The notes: a model not told the origin generated them from the sequence alone. Numbered from the stretch's first letter, positions 26,602 to 35,956 are shown. The stretch: DNA of 64,000 nt from Candidatus Woesearchaeota archaeon (GCA_016184345.1 JACPCV010000003.1:62001-126000); one strand, 5' to 3'. A program made the numbers and translations.

Positions 26602-26629
26602 CCGGGCATGTGCCCAGTGTCCAGTGACA
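26602..26629 (-). promoter_or_regulatory. 28-nt promoter-upstream motif, copy B (TGTCACTGGACACTGGGCACATGCCCGG), 6 nt from TATA
   Basis: Same motif and spacing as 23614-23641. Confidence 0.7.
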
Positions 26630-26734
26630 ATTGCGGAAAAAATGGCAAAGTTTCCGGCAGAATTGGAAGAAAAAAGCCAGACCAGATAAACTTTATATAT
26701 CTGCGCGTTGTTGCGGCTTTTTGGGGAAATTTTC

Positions 26735-28195
26735 ATGTCTGCTAAATCTGTTGCTAAGTCTGCATTGCCAAAAGATTCCTTGGAACTTGACCTCGCAACA
26801 TTTGCGGTTGACTATGCGAGGAAGATTGGCGCAAGCTATGCTGATGCTAGGCTGGAGTCCACGGCAGTCAACGGCTTCGTGCTGAAGAACGGCGTGCCAC
26901 AGGTTTCCGGCTTTGACATTGTCCAGGGCATTGGTATCAGGATTGTCATGAATAACACTCTTGGCTTTGCCTCAACAAATAACATCTCACGGGAAAAGGT
27001 AAGGGAGGCTGTTGAAAAAGCTGCCAAGCTCACCTCGGCGGCTTCAAGGATTGGGGAGAAGGTCAAGCTGAGTGGTGCAGAGGCCCAAGTTGCGAGTTAC
27101 GAAGTTAAGCAGAAAGTTAAGCTTGCCGATTTGACGCCGAAGGATAAGCTGAAGGTTCTTTTTGATGCTGAGAAGGCGATGAAGGCGACAAAGGTCAATG
27201 TTACTGGCAGGTTTTTCTCAATGTCTGACTTTTACACTGAGAAGTATTTTGCCAGCAGCGAGGGCAGCAGGGTTCTTTCAAGGATTCCGAGGACTGATTT
27301 TTGGTATTTTGTGACTGTTGAGGAAGCAGGGAGGACTGCCCAGAGGTACTGGCAGTATGGCGCTGCTGGCGGCTTTGAGAAAATAACCGGCAGCGATTTT
27401 CCTGGGCTGCTTGCTGCAGAGGTAAAGGCAACATGCAACAACATAAAGAAAGCAGTTGCTGCGCCAAAGGAGAAGGTTGACCTCGTGGTTGCCCCACAGA
27501 TAACAGGCATTATGGTTCATGAAAGCGTGGGCCACCCTTACGAGGCAGACAGGGTTCTTGGGAGAGAAGCTGCCCAGGCTGGCGAGTCTTTCATCTCTGC
27601 AAAGATGCTTGGTACCAGGATTGGCTCGCCTGCAGTCAACATTGTTGATGACCCTACAGTTCCGGGCAGCTTTGGCTACTACCTTTATGATGACGAGGGC
27701 GTTAAGGCAAGGGAGCGCTGGCTGATAAAGGAGGGCATTATCACAGAGCTGCTCCATAATCGCGAGACAGCGGCTATTCTCGGCACAGAAAGCAATGCTG
27801 CTTCAAGGGCAACAGGCTATGACCGTGAGCCCATTGTCAGGATGGCAAACTCTATTGTCAAGCCTGGCGACTACAGCGAGGAAGAGCTCATAGAATCTGT
27901 AAAGAGCGGCGTGTTTCTCAGGAACTTCATGGAGTGGAACATTGATGACAAGCGCCTTAACGCAAAGTACACTGGTGCTGAGGCCTACATGATCAGGAAC
28001 GGCAGGCTGGCTGAGCCTGTGTGGAGGCCGACTATAGAAATTTCCACGCCAAAGCTGTGGAGCTCTGTTGATGCAGCGGCAGGGAATATGGAGTACCATG
28101 CAGGCACTTGCGGCAAGGCTGAGCCCATGCAGGCAATCCCTGTATGGTTTGGCGGCCCCAGCATGCGCATCAGGAACATTAGGTTAAGCTTTTAG
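26735..28195 (+). CDS. tldD: TldD family metalloprotease
   Basis: HESVGHPYEADRVLGREA zinc motif; followed by TldE/PmbA. Confidence 0.9.
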   Translation: MSAKSVAKSALPKDSLELDLATFAVDYARKIGASYADARLESTAVNGFVLKNGVPQVSGFDIVQGIGIRIVMNNTLGFASTNNISREKVREAVEKAAKLTSAASRIGEKVKLSGAEAQVASYEVKQKVKLADLTPKDKLKVLFDAEKAMKATKVNVTGRFFSMSDFYTEKYFASSEGSRVLSRIPRTDFWYFVTVEEAGRTAQRYWQYGAAGGFEKITGSDFPGLLAAEVKATCNNIKKAVAAPKEKVDLVVAPQITGIMVHESVGHPYEADRVLGREAAQAGESFISAKMLGTRIGSPAVNIVDDPTVPGSFGYYLYDDEGVKARERWLIKEGIITELLHNRETAAILGTESNAASRATGYDREPIVRMANSIVKPGDYSEEELIESVKSGVFLRNFMEWNIDDKRLNAKYTGAEAYMIRNGRLAEPVWRPTIEISTPKLWSSVDAAAGNMEYHAGTCGKAEPMQAIPVWFGGPSMRIRNIRLSF

Positions 28196-28205
28196 GGGGA
28201 ATAGG

Positions 28206-29582
28206 ATGAAAAAACAAGCGGTTGTTGCTGGAGCTGGAAATGAATCCATAAGCAAAGAGGAAATAGCTGCTTACTTGGTGAAGCAGCTCAGGAAAAAAGG
28301 TGCTGATGACGTCGTTGTCAGCGCAGGCACAGAAGAAGCTGTGCAGCTGAAGTTTTCCAACAGCACAATCAGCACTACACAGAGCTGGCACTCTGAAAAG
28401 CTGAATATTTTCATGGCAGTTGACAGGAAGCTCGTTGGCACGAGCATAAGAAGCCTTGAGAAGCGCGCTGTTGATGATGCCATCGCAAAAATGCTTAAAT
28501 TTGCAGCGGCAGCTGTCCCAAACAAGGAATACCTGGGCATTGCGGAGGGGCCTTTCAGCTATAAGGAAATACCTGAAACCTACGACAAGGCCATCGCAGG
28601 GCTTGGCGACAAGGCTGTGGACATCCTGAACGGGGCTATTAACATTGCCAGAAAAAATGGTGCTGGCAGGACTGCAGGAGTTTTTGAGACTACTGTTTCA
28701 AATGTGTATCTTTTGACTTCAAATGGTGTTGAGGCTGAGGATAAGGGCACGAAAGCTTATTTTTCAGTAAGGGCTTTTGTTGACAAGTACGCATCAGGCC
28801 ACCACATTTGCAATTCAAGGGTGCTCAGGAAGTTTACGCCTGAAGCGAGCGCCGAGAAGGCTGCAACAATAGCAAGGCAGGCAGTCAACCCCAAGCCGGG
28901 GGTGCCTGGCAATTACGATGTGATTTTCTCGCCGCTGCCGTTTGCGAATCTCCTTGAGAGCATAGGAAAGGCTGCTTCCATATTCAACGTTGAATCCAAG
29001 CTCTCCTGCTTTGCAGGCAAGCTAGGGAAGAATGTTGGCAGCACGGAAGTCACCCTGGTTGATGACGGATCTCTCCCTAACGGCTTTGACAGCGTCAAGT
29101 GTGACGAGGAAGGCGTTCCCACCCAGAAAAATGTCATAATTGACAAGGGAATTTTGAAAACATACCTGCACAACACGTCAACAGCAAGGAGGCACAAGAC
29201 AAAAACAACTGCAAATGCAGGGATTGTTTCACCAAACCCTTTCAACCTTGTTTTTGAAAAAGGAAACTTTAATAAGGAAGAGATGCTACGGCAGGTCAAG
29301 CGTGGGTTGATAGTGACGAATGTCTGGTACACGAGGTTCCAAAATTATGAGTCGGGTGACTTTTCAACAATACCTCGTGATGGGATGTTCCTTGTCGAGA
29401 ATGGCAGGGTCACAGGGCCTGTGAAGGAGCTCAGGATAAGCGACAACCTGGTAAGGATACTGAAGAATGTTGCGGCAGTCGGGGATGAGCCTGAGCCTGT
29501 GTTCGGCTGGGAGGTTGAAGTCCCGACAATAACCCCTGCTGTCCTCGTGAAGGGCGTCAGGCTGACAAAATCAGTTGAATAA
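28206..29582 (+). CDS. pmbA: TldE/PmbA family protein
   Basis: TldD-like fold residues without HExxxH; pairs with upstream tldD. Confidence 0.88.
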   Translation: MKKQAVVAGAGNESISKEEIAAYLVKQLRKKGADDVVVSAGTEEAVQLKFSNSTISTTQSWHSEKLNIFMAVDRKLVGTSIRSLEKRAVDDAIAKMLKFAAAAVPNKEYLGIAEGPFSYKEIPETYDKAIAGLGDKAVDILNGAINIARKNGAGRTAGVFETTVSNVYLLTSNGVEAEDKGTKAYFSVRAFVDKYASGHHICNSRVLRKFTPEASAEKAATIARQAVNPKPGVPGNYDVIFSPLPFANLLESIGKAASIFNVESKLSCFAGKLGKNVGSTEVTLVDDGSLPNGFDSVKCDEEGVPTQKNVIIDKGILKTYLHNTSTARRHKTKTTANAGIVSPNPFNLVFEKGNFNKEEMLRQVKRGLIVTNVWYTRFQNYESGDFSTIPRDGMFLVENGRVTGPVKELRISDNLVRILKNVAAVGDEPEPVFGWEVEVPTITPAVLVKGVRLTKSVE

Positions 29583-29590
29583 AGCGAATA

Positions 29591-29672
29591 GTTCAGTTCA
29601 TTTTTGGATTGAACCCACACTCGCTATAGGCGAGGTGGGCACAATCGGTGTAACCGATTTGTGCCTTTTTTT
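29591..29672 (+). terminator. Three tandem hairpins followed by T7 (terminator-like)
   Basis: GTTCAG..TTGAAC; CCCACACTCGC-TATAG-GCGAGGTGGG; GGCACAATCGGT..ACCGATTTGTGCC then TTTTTTT. Confidence 0.6.
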
Positions 29673-29686
29673 AAAAGGGTCAAGAG

Positions 29687-30847
29687 GTGTGCAAAATAGT
29701 TTCCGAAGGAAGCGCGAGCAGTTCCGGCAGCAGGCTTGGCGAGATGGTGTATGACAGCACCCTGGCCTTGCTTGAAGAGGAAAACGCGCTCCTGAGGAAA
29801 GGTGTTGCACAACTCAAAGATGAGCTTGAGAGGCTTAAGCGTTCTCCTTTGATGGTTTGCGAGGTCCTGGGCATCCGCGGCAGCAATGCAGTCATAAAGA
29901 TGCCAAACGGCAATAAGTTCTTCGTTGAAGCAATGCTGGACTGCGGCAAGCTCAAGCCAGGCGAGCTTGTTTTTGTTGAGCAGAAAAACCTGGCCATAGT
30001 GAAAAAGGCCAGCATGTCAAAACGCTTCAATGTTGAAAAATTCGTGATTGTTGAAAAGCCAAATGTTAGCTGGCAGGACGTTGGCGGCCTTGAAGAACAG
30101 ATCAGGGAGATAAGGGAGATTGTTGAGCTGCCTCTGAACAAGCCGGAACTGTTTGAAAAAATCGGGATACAGCCGCCAAAAGGCGTTCTTCTCCATGGCG
30201 CTCCCGGAACAGGGAAAACTCTGCTTGCCAAGGCCGTGGCAACAGCCACAAATTCAACATTCATTGAGGTTGTCGGCTCTGAGCTTGTGCAAAAGTTCAT
30301 TGGCGAGGGAGCTAAGCTCGTGAAGGAAATCTTCCAGATGGCGAGGGAGAAAGCGCCTGCCATAATTTTCATTGATGAGCTTGACGCTCTGGCAGCCAAG
30401 AGAGTTGACATCGGCACATCAGGGGAGAGGGAAGTCCAGAGGACGTTCATGCAGCTCCTGGCTGAGATTGACGGCTTCAAGGGGCTTGGCAATGTCAAAA
30501 TCATCGGCTGCACTAACAGGAAGGACATCCTTGACCCTGCCATTATGAGGCCTGGGCGCTTGGAAAGGCACATTCACTTCCCCGTCCCGGCAAAGGAGGC
30601 AAGGAAGGAAATATTCAAGATTCACACAGGAACAATGAGCTCTGGCAAGATAGATGTTGACAAGGTAGTTGAAATGACCGAAAACCTGACCGGGGCCGAG
30701 ATAAAGGCTGTCTGCACAGAAGCCGGCTATTTTGCGATCCGGGAAGAGCGCAATTCAGTTGAGACAAGGGACTTCATCAGTGCAATAACAAAGGTCAGGA
30801 GCAAGAACGAAGTGGAAAGCACGGAATACGTTGCTATGTTTGGCTGA
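29687..30847 (+). CDS. pan: Proteasome-activating nucleotidase (AAA ATPase)
   Basis: N-terminal coiled coil, GAPGTGKT Walker A, FIDELDALA, AAA SRH; likely start near 29744. Confidence 0.93.
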   Translation: MCKIVSEGSASSSGSRLGEMVYDSTLALLEEENALLRKGVAQLKDELERLKRSPLMVCEVLGIRGSNAVIKMPNGNKFFVEAMLDCGKLKPGELVFVEQKNLAIVKKASMSKRFNVEKFVIVEKPNVSWQDVGGLEEQIREIREIVELPLNKPELFEKIGIQPPKGVLLHGAPGTGKTLLAKAVATATNSTFIEVVGSELVQKFIGEGAKLVKEIFQMAREKAPAIIFIDELDALAAKRVDIGTSGEREVQRTFMQLLAEIDGFKGLGNVKIIGCTNRKDILDPAIMRPGRLERHIHFPVPAKEARKEIFKIHTGTMSSGKIDVDKVVEMTENLTGAEIKAVCTEAGYFAIREERNSVETRDFISAITKVRSKNEVESTEYVAMFG

Positions 30848-30893
30848 ATTCTTTCCTGCGGCAGCTTTATATATGTCTTTAAGTTCACTTTAT

Positions 30894-30966
30894 GTGCGTG
30901 CAATGATCGCGTGAACACCCTCGGAGCGCAAGCGGTGATGAACGGGAGTAACTGGTGAGCGCGCAA
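30894..30966 (+). ncRNA. Putative small RNA (C/D-box-like) with its own TATA promoter
   Basis: TATA TTTATATAT at 30866-30874; TSS predicted ~30894; 7-bp terminal stem TGCGTGC/GCGCGCA; GTGATGA box; no ORF. Confidence 0.4.
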
Positions 30967-30985
30967 TTTCTCTAAAAGGGGAGAA

Positions 30986-31792
30986 TCAGATTATCTTGAA
31001 ATCCACGCACACCCTGTAAGCTCTTGGTGCGAGCTGGCCGCACTTCACAACGTCAAGGATTCTGATTTTTCTTTTCACGGCTGCAGCTGCTTTTCTGGCT
31101 TTTTCTGTTGCCTTGTTCGGGATGTCTTCTTCTTTTTCAAAATCATATAAGTGTATAATCGCTCTTTTTTTTGCTGCGGCAAAGGCAACGCTAAGGAAGC
31201 TCTCTGCCCCTTTTGGCAGCGGCATTATTATGCGGTCAAACTTTTTGTTAAGTCTTGGCACTATTTTTCGCACGTCACCACACAGAAAGGTTGTCTTGGC
31301 TTCAACCCTGTTGAGCTCGGCATTCGCAAGTGCGTATTTGTGTGCTGTTTTGTTAAGTTCTACCCCGTAAACTGACTTTGCAGGTGTGTTTTTTGCTATT
31401 TCAATCGTAAACGGTCCTACCCCTGAAAACATGACCAGAATTGTTTCGGGCTTTTTTACCTGCAGGTAAACCCTTTTCCTTTCTGTTGCCTGCCTGGATG
31501 AGAAGTATGTCTTGGCAACATCAAGCTTTAACGAAGTGTTGTTTTCTCTGTGTGTCGTTACGGTCCTTTTCTCGCCGCGAATGTATTTTAGCTTTTGTAT
31601 TCGCAGCTTGCCCTCGTGCCCTCCGACCTTCCTGTAGACTGCTTTGACGTTCTTCTGCTGCAGCATTATTTGTGCGGCTGCGGCTTTTTCTTTTCCTTTA
31701 AGCTCCTTTGGTACCTCTACCAAAGCTATGTCGCCGATTATGTCAAACGCCCTGATTTTTCTGGTGTTGGTTATCTTAGGCAAAGAATTCAC
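30986..31792 (-). CDS. tRNA (guanine37-N1)-methyltransferase, Trm5-like
   Basis: VMFSGVGPFTIEIAKNTPAKSVYGVELNKTAHKYALANAELN; GTG start overlapping the FEN1 stop favoured over the longer ORF. Confidence 0.88.
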   Translation of the reverse strand: MNSLPKITNTRKIRAFDIIGDIALVEVPKELKGKEKAAAAQIMLQQKNVKAVYRKVGGHEGKLRIQKLKYIRGEKRTVTTHRENNTSLKLDVAKTYFSSRQATERKRVYLQVKKPETILVMFSGVGPFTIEIAKNTPAKSVYGVELNKTAHKYALANAELNRVEAKTTFLCGDVRKIVPRLNKKFDRIIMPLPKGAESFLSVAFAAAKKRAIIHLYDFEKEEDIPNKATEKARKAAAAVKRKIRILDVVKCGQLAPRAYRVCVDFKII

Positions 31793-32810
31793 CGAGGCCT
31801 TTTTGCTTTTTTGCGGCTGTGGATTTGCCAAGCTCCTCAAGCTGCTTTTCAACCCTCTGCCCTGAAAAGTCGTGCTTTTCGCACAGTATTTTGGAGAGCT
31901 TGCCCGTGTTGACGGGGTGGAACTTTAATTCGTAATTGTCAGTCTGGCTGGGGTGCTCAAAAAGCTCAAGGACTTCCTGCCAGGGGTAGCTGAAGTGCTT
32001 GCTCCATTCTGCCGCGGCAAATATGTTTTCTGGAGTTTTATGCTCCTTTACCATTTTAAGCGCGTTCTTTGGGCCTACGCCTTTTATGCCTCCTGTGTTG
32101 TAGTCTGTGCCGACGAGCATTGCCAGGCAGATTAGTTGCTGCTGCGTTATGCCGAGCGAGGAAAGCACTTCCTCAAGCAGTATGAGTTCAGGCTCTACCT
32201 TGCCGTAGCCAAGCACGCCTGCCTGTTTTCTCCTTCCTTCAATTGAGAGGTTTCTCACGAGCCTTGTTGCGCCGAAAAGCAGGCTGTCTGCATCCTGTGA
32301 TGCTATTGCGTAAGCGTCCTTTTTGGCAACCATGTGCGAGGCCTGCGCTTCGCCCTCACCAGGTGCCTGAATTACGGGCAAACCAAGTGCTTCTATGACT
32401 TCTTTCGCGTCTGCAATCATTTCTTTGGTGAGCCTTGTTGACCTTGCGGCATATTTCTTCATCGCTTCAGCATCGCCTTTTTTCTCTGCAGCAGAGTATT
32501 TTTCAGCGGCTTCCTCTTTGGCCTCAGCCCTCCTCCGCATCTCCAGCCTTTTCAGCTTTGGCATCTCGCCATCAAAGACGTAAGCTGGCTTAATGCCTAG
32601 CTTCATGAGGTGGGTTGTCCTCGTAAAAAGGCCGATAAGGTGGGAGGTTACGTTGCCGTGAGAGTCTGTGAAGAAAGAGCCGTCAGGTGACCTTATTGTT
32701 GTCAGGAACTGGTAGAGGTGGTTGGCTGCGTCTACCGCAACCACCTTGTTGCCGAAGTCTTCAAGCTTTGCCTCCTTTTTTGGCAAGAGTTCGGTTATTT
32801 GCACTCCCAT
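31776..32810 (-). CDS. fen: Flap endonuclease FEN1
   Basis: VDAANHLYQFLTTIR, GEGEAQASHM, SQDADSLLFGA, PIP-like C-terminus KGLGEFFA. Confidence 0.96.
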   Translation of the reverse strand: MGVQITELLPKKEAKLEDFGNKVVAVDAANHLYQFLTTIRSPDGSFFTDSHGNVTSHLIGLFTRTTHLMKLGIKPAYVFDGEMPKLKRLEMRRRAEAKEEAAEKYSAAEKKGDAEAMKKYAARSTRLTKEMIADAKEVIEALGLPVIQAPGEGEAQASHMVAKKDAYAIASQDADSLLFGATRLVRNLSIEGRRKQAGVLGYGKVEPELILLEEVLSSLGITQQQLICLAMLVGTDYNTGGIKGVGPKNALKMVKEHKTPENIFAAAEWSKHFSYPWQEVLELFEHPSQTDNYELKFHPVNTGKLSKILCEKHDFSGQRVEKQLEELGKSTAAKKQKGLGEFFA

Positions 32811-32835
32811 GGCAGAATGGCAGGTGCTTTATCTT

Positions 32836-33813
32836 TTAAATCTTCTTAATGACTATGGCTCCTATTTCCTTGGAAAGCAGCTGCTGGGCTTTTTTTGTTA
32901 GCTCGCCTTTGGTGAGCATGAGGACGGGCAGCTTCTTCAGCTGGCCCTGCACGATTGCCGAACTTATGTCTGAGTCTGTGCATGTTTTTTTGTTCTTCGC
33001 AATGCAGTAGTACCTGAGCTTGCCAATAGGGCTTGGTAGAAGGACTGTGTATTCTGCTTCTGACTTGCTCAGAATCCTTTCTAATTCGATGTCAATGTTG
33101 TTTTTGGCAAAGAATTCATTGGCTGTCTTGGCAAATTCCAGTGCTGCTTGGGTTGGTGCTTTTGGCCTGGCTTGCTTGCTGGCTTGTGGTTTTGTGGCTT
33201 CGCCGCCCAATAAAGCTGTTTGCACTGGCTGCTGTTGTATGGCTGACTGGACTGCAACTGCTGCAACAGGCTGCTGGGTTGTGATAGCTGTTTGTGTGCC
33301 AACAACAGGCTCTATTCTGGCTATCGCAGGTGTTTTCTCAGTTGTTTGGGCTCTTTCCTCAGCAATCCCAAGTGTTTTTTTAATAGCAGCCTCGGCTTCC
33401 TCGTTTGGGAGCAGGTACCACTTCCAGAAAAGTTGGGTTTCGCCATCAATGCTTGCCTCGAGCGGCTTGGCGAAGTCCTTTAGCTGGCGCATCGCGACCC
33501 TTGTTGCAGGGTCTAGGGCTGTGTCAAGCAGCACCCCTCCTGATTTCAGCTGCTCAAACGCTTCGCGCTCTTTTTGGTGCAGGCTTGCGAGGTAGTTTTG
33601 GAGCTTTGCCTCCTGCCCGGGCACATAGTAAAGCGGCGTGCCCCCGACCTTGACGCTTGAAATCTTAACGTCGCTTTTTGAGGCAAGCTCTGAAAGTATT
33701 GCAGAAGCCATGAGGATGTTTGTGCCTATCTCCTTTGAAATCTGGGAGGGTATCACCGGCCCGCGCATCCGCACGAGCTGCTTCACCCTGTCGGTTATAA
33801 GGTTGCCTGCCAT
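32836..33813 (-). CDS. Conserved archaeal hypothetical protein with N-terminal winged HTH
   Basis: VIPSQISKEIGTNILMASAILSELASKSDVKISSVKVGGTPLYYVPGQ. Confidence 0.65.
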   Translation of the reverse strand: MAGNLITDRVKQLVRMRGPVIPSQISKEIGTNILMASAILSELASKSDVKISSVKVGGTPLYYVPGQEAKLQNYLASLHQKEREAFEQLKSGGVLLDTALDPATRVAMRQLKDFAKPLEASIDGETQLFWKWYLLPNEEAEAAIKKTLGIAEERAQTTEKTPAIARIEPVVGTQTAITTQQPVAAVAVQSAIQQQPVQTALLGGEATKPQASKQARPKAPTQAALEFAKTANEFFAKNNIDIELERILSKSEAEYTVLLPSPIGKLRYYCIAKNKKTCTDSDISSAIVQGQLKKLPVLMLTKGELTKKAQQLLSKEIGAIVIKKI

Positions 33814-33875
33814 ACCTGAATTATCTGGCTGGCGCGTTTAAATAATTTGTCAGAAGAAGTAAAAATGATTTAGGC

Positions 33876-34469
33876 TTATGGCCTCATCCACCTAACTTCC
33901 CAATAACTAACGTCAGCTTCCTCATCAACTACTCCGATGAGGAGCCTTTTCTTGGTGCTGTGTGCCACTCTGTTCTTTGCTGAGAACTCATGCCATGTGA
34001 GCGTATCCCCTTCATGCACCGGGTAAAGTATCCAGCGTGCGTGGTCCTCTCCTGGTTTAACCCCTCTGTCATAAATCCTGAAGTCTGCCCCGAACTTGAG
34101 TGCTGTCTTTATGATGTAGCCCCTGTCCCTTATGTCCTTGAAAACCGAGTATTTGACCCAGAAGTTCTTTTGCTCTTTGGTTGCCTTTTTCAGGAATTGC
34201 TCCGGGCTTACGGCCTTTTTCCCTCTCGCTGCAGAAACTGTTATCTTGCCTCGTTCAAGGAGGTACATTGCCTCTGTCAAAGCCAGTTGCACCCTGCCGT
34301 CATCCAGCAGCTTTCCAAACCTGCTTTGGTTGTACAGCTCTCTTGCTGCATCCGTATTTTCTGTAACTACCCTTTCCTTCAGAAGGTATGCCTTCGCAGG
34401 GGTTCTCTTCTGCTCATCCTTGCCGGGTTCTTTGGCTTTCTCTTTCAAATCAACAGCTGTGGCTTCCAT
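33876..34469 (-). CDS. endA: tRNA-splicing endonuclease
   Basis: FRIYDRGVKPGEDHARWILYPVHE catalytic Y/H region; RLLIGVVDEEADVSYWEVRW. Confidence 0.92.
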   Translation of the reverse strand: MEATAVDLKEKAKEPGKDEQKRTPAKAYLLKERVVTENTDAARELYNQSRFGKLLDDGRVQLALTEAMYLLERGKITVSAARGKKAVSPEQFLKKATKEQKNFWVKYSVFKDIRDRGYIIKTALKFGADFRIYDRGVKPGEDHARWILYPVHEGDTLTWHEFSAKNRVAHSTKKRLLIGVVDEEADVSYWEVRWMRP

Positions 34470-34589
34470 GTTCTTTTTGGTTTTCGGGCTGTTTAAAAGC
34501 CTTTTGCTATGATTGCCTTGAAGAACAGAGGGTATGCGCAGGTGAATGAATCATAACAATTAAATAAGTCGGTAAATGCCTTTTCTGCT

Positions 34590-35489
34590 ATGGAAGTGGT
34601 GTTTTTGGGGACAAGCTCTATGGTCCCGACCAAGGAGAGGAACCAGTCGGCGGTTTTTGTTAGTTACAAGAATGAGGGGATTTTGGTTGATTGCGGCGAG
34701 GGAACGCAAAGGCAGTTCAAAATCACAGGGATACCGCTTACAAAAGTGACCAAGGTCCTGATAAGCCACTGGCATGGCGACCATGTCCTCGGCCTCCCAG
34801 GCCTTATCCAGACGCTTAACAGCTCAACAACAGAGCATAAACTCCAGGTTTTCGGGCCAAAAGGGACAAAGACCCAGCTGGACTACATGAGGAAGGCCTT
34901 TCTGATGGAAGAAAAGGGCGGCGGCCTGGCGCTTGAAGTTCATGACGTGGATGAAGGGGTATTCTTTGAAACAACAGATTTCCGCCTGGAGGCTGCCTTG
35001 CTTGACCACTCTGTTCCCTGCCTCGGCTACAGCGTCGTGGAAAAGGACAAGGTTCATGTTGACATGGCTGCTGCCAGGAAGCTTGGCCTTCCTGAAGGGC
35101 CAATGCTGGGCCAGCTTCAGGAAGGGAAGCCTGTTGCTTGGAAGGGCAAAACAGTGAGGCCTGCTGATGTGACTTTTGCAACGAAAGGGAAGAAGGTTAC
35201 CATAATAATGGACACCCAAATCTGCAATAGCGCTGTGAAGCTTGCAAAGGAGGCTGATTTGCTGGTTTGCGAGGCCACATATGCTGATGAGCTGGAAGGA
35301 AAGGCAGGAGAGTACAAGCACTTGACAGCCGGGCAGGCTGCGGCAATCGCAAACAAGGCTGTGGCAGGCAAGCTGGTCTTGACTCATTTCTCGCAAAGAT
35401 ACAAGGCAACAGGCGAGCTTGAAGAGGATGCCAGGCTAACGTTTGACAACGTGCTCTGCGCAAGGGATTTTATGCGGGTTAACGTCTAG
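34590..35489 (+). CDS. rnz: Ribonuclease Z
   Basis: HWHGDHVLGLPGLIQT, metallo-beta-lactamase fold. Confidence 0.95.
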   Translation: MEVVFLGTSSMVPTKERNQSAVFVSYKNEGILVDCGEGTQRQFKITGIPLTKVTKVLISHWHGDHVLGLPGLIQTLNSSTTEHKLQVFGPKGTKTQLDYMRKAFLMEEKGGGLALEVHDVDEGVFFETTDFRLEAALLDHSVPCLGYSVVEKDKVHVDMAAARKLGLPEGPMLGQLQEGKPVAWKGKTVRPADVTFATKGKKVTIIMDTQICNSAVKLAKEADLLVCEATYADELEGKAGEYKHLTAGQAAAIANKAVAGKLVLTHFSQRYKATGELEEDARLTFDNVLCARDFMRVNV

Positions 35490-35499
35490 GTGTAGAAGG

Positions 35500-35892
35500 A
35501 TGAATGCCAAGGCTAAAGGAAGCAATGCTGAACGCGAACTCATCCGCCTTTTCTGGAGCAATAAGTGGGCAGCTGTGCGGGCAGCAGGCTCTGGCTCTTC
35601 AAGTTATCCCTGCCCTGACCTTCTTGCCTCCAACACAACCAGAACATTGGCAATTGAATGCAAGTCTTCAGGCGAGCTCAACAGGCACCTGCCGAAGCAG
35701 CAGGTTGAGGACTTGGTGGCTTTTGCAAAGTTGTTTGGGGCTGAGCCGTGGATAGGCGCAAGGTTCAATGATATGAAATGGGCCTTTTTTAGCCCTGAAG
35801 ACATCAAGAAGACAGGGACAGGATTTTCAGTTTCTGTGAGGCTGGTAAAGGAAAAGGGCCTGACATTTGAGCAGCTAATTGGCTTGTTCTAG
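35500..35892 (+). CDS. hjc: Archaeal Holliday junction resolvase Hjc
   Basis: MNAKAKGSNAERELIRLFW...RAAGSGSSSYPCPDLLA...LAIECKSS. Confidence 0.92.
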   Translation: MNAKAKGSNAERELIRLFWSNKWAAVRAAGSGSSSYPCPDLLASNTTRTLAIECKSSGELNRHLPKQQVEDLVAFAKLFGAEPWIGARFNDMKWAFFSPEDIKKTGTGFSVSVRLVKEKGLTFEQLIGLF

Positions 35893-35956
35893 CCGCGCCA
35901 TTAATGAGCTTTCTAAAACTTTTTATAGGTTTAAGAAGGTTCCTTGTGCATAAAAT

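Noticed and set aside
30941-30953. rRNA-targeting guide sequence (ACGGGAGTAACT resembles a conserved large-subunit rRNA stretch)
   Set aside because: Similarity is in the sense orientation, not antisense, so it cannot act as a guide by base pairing
31776-31852. Long 77-nt overlap between fen1 and the trm5-like gene
   Set aside because: The upstream part of the trm5-like ORF looks like read-through of another frame; a GTG start at 31792 gives a normal 17-nt overlap
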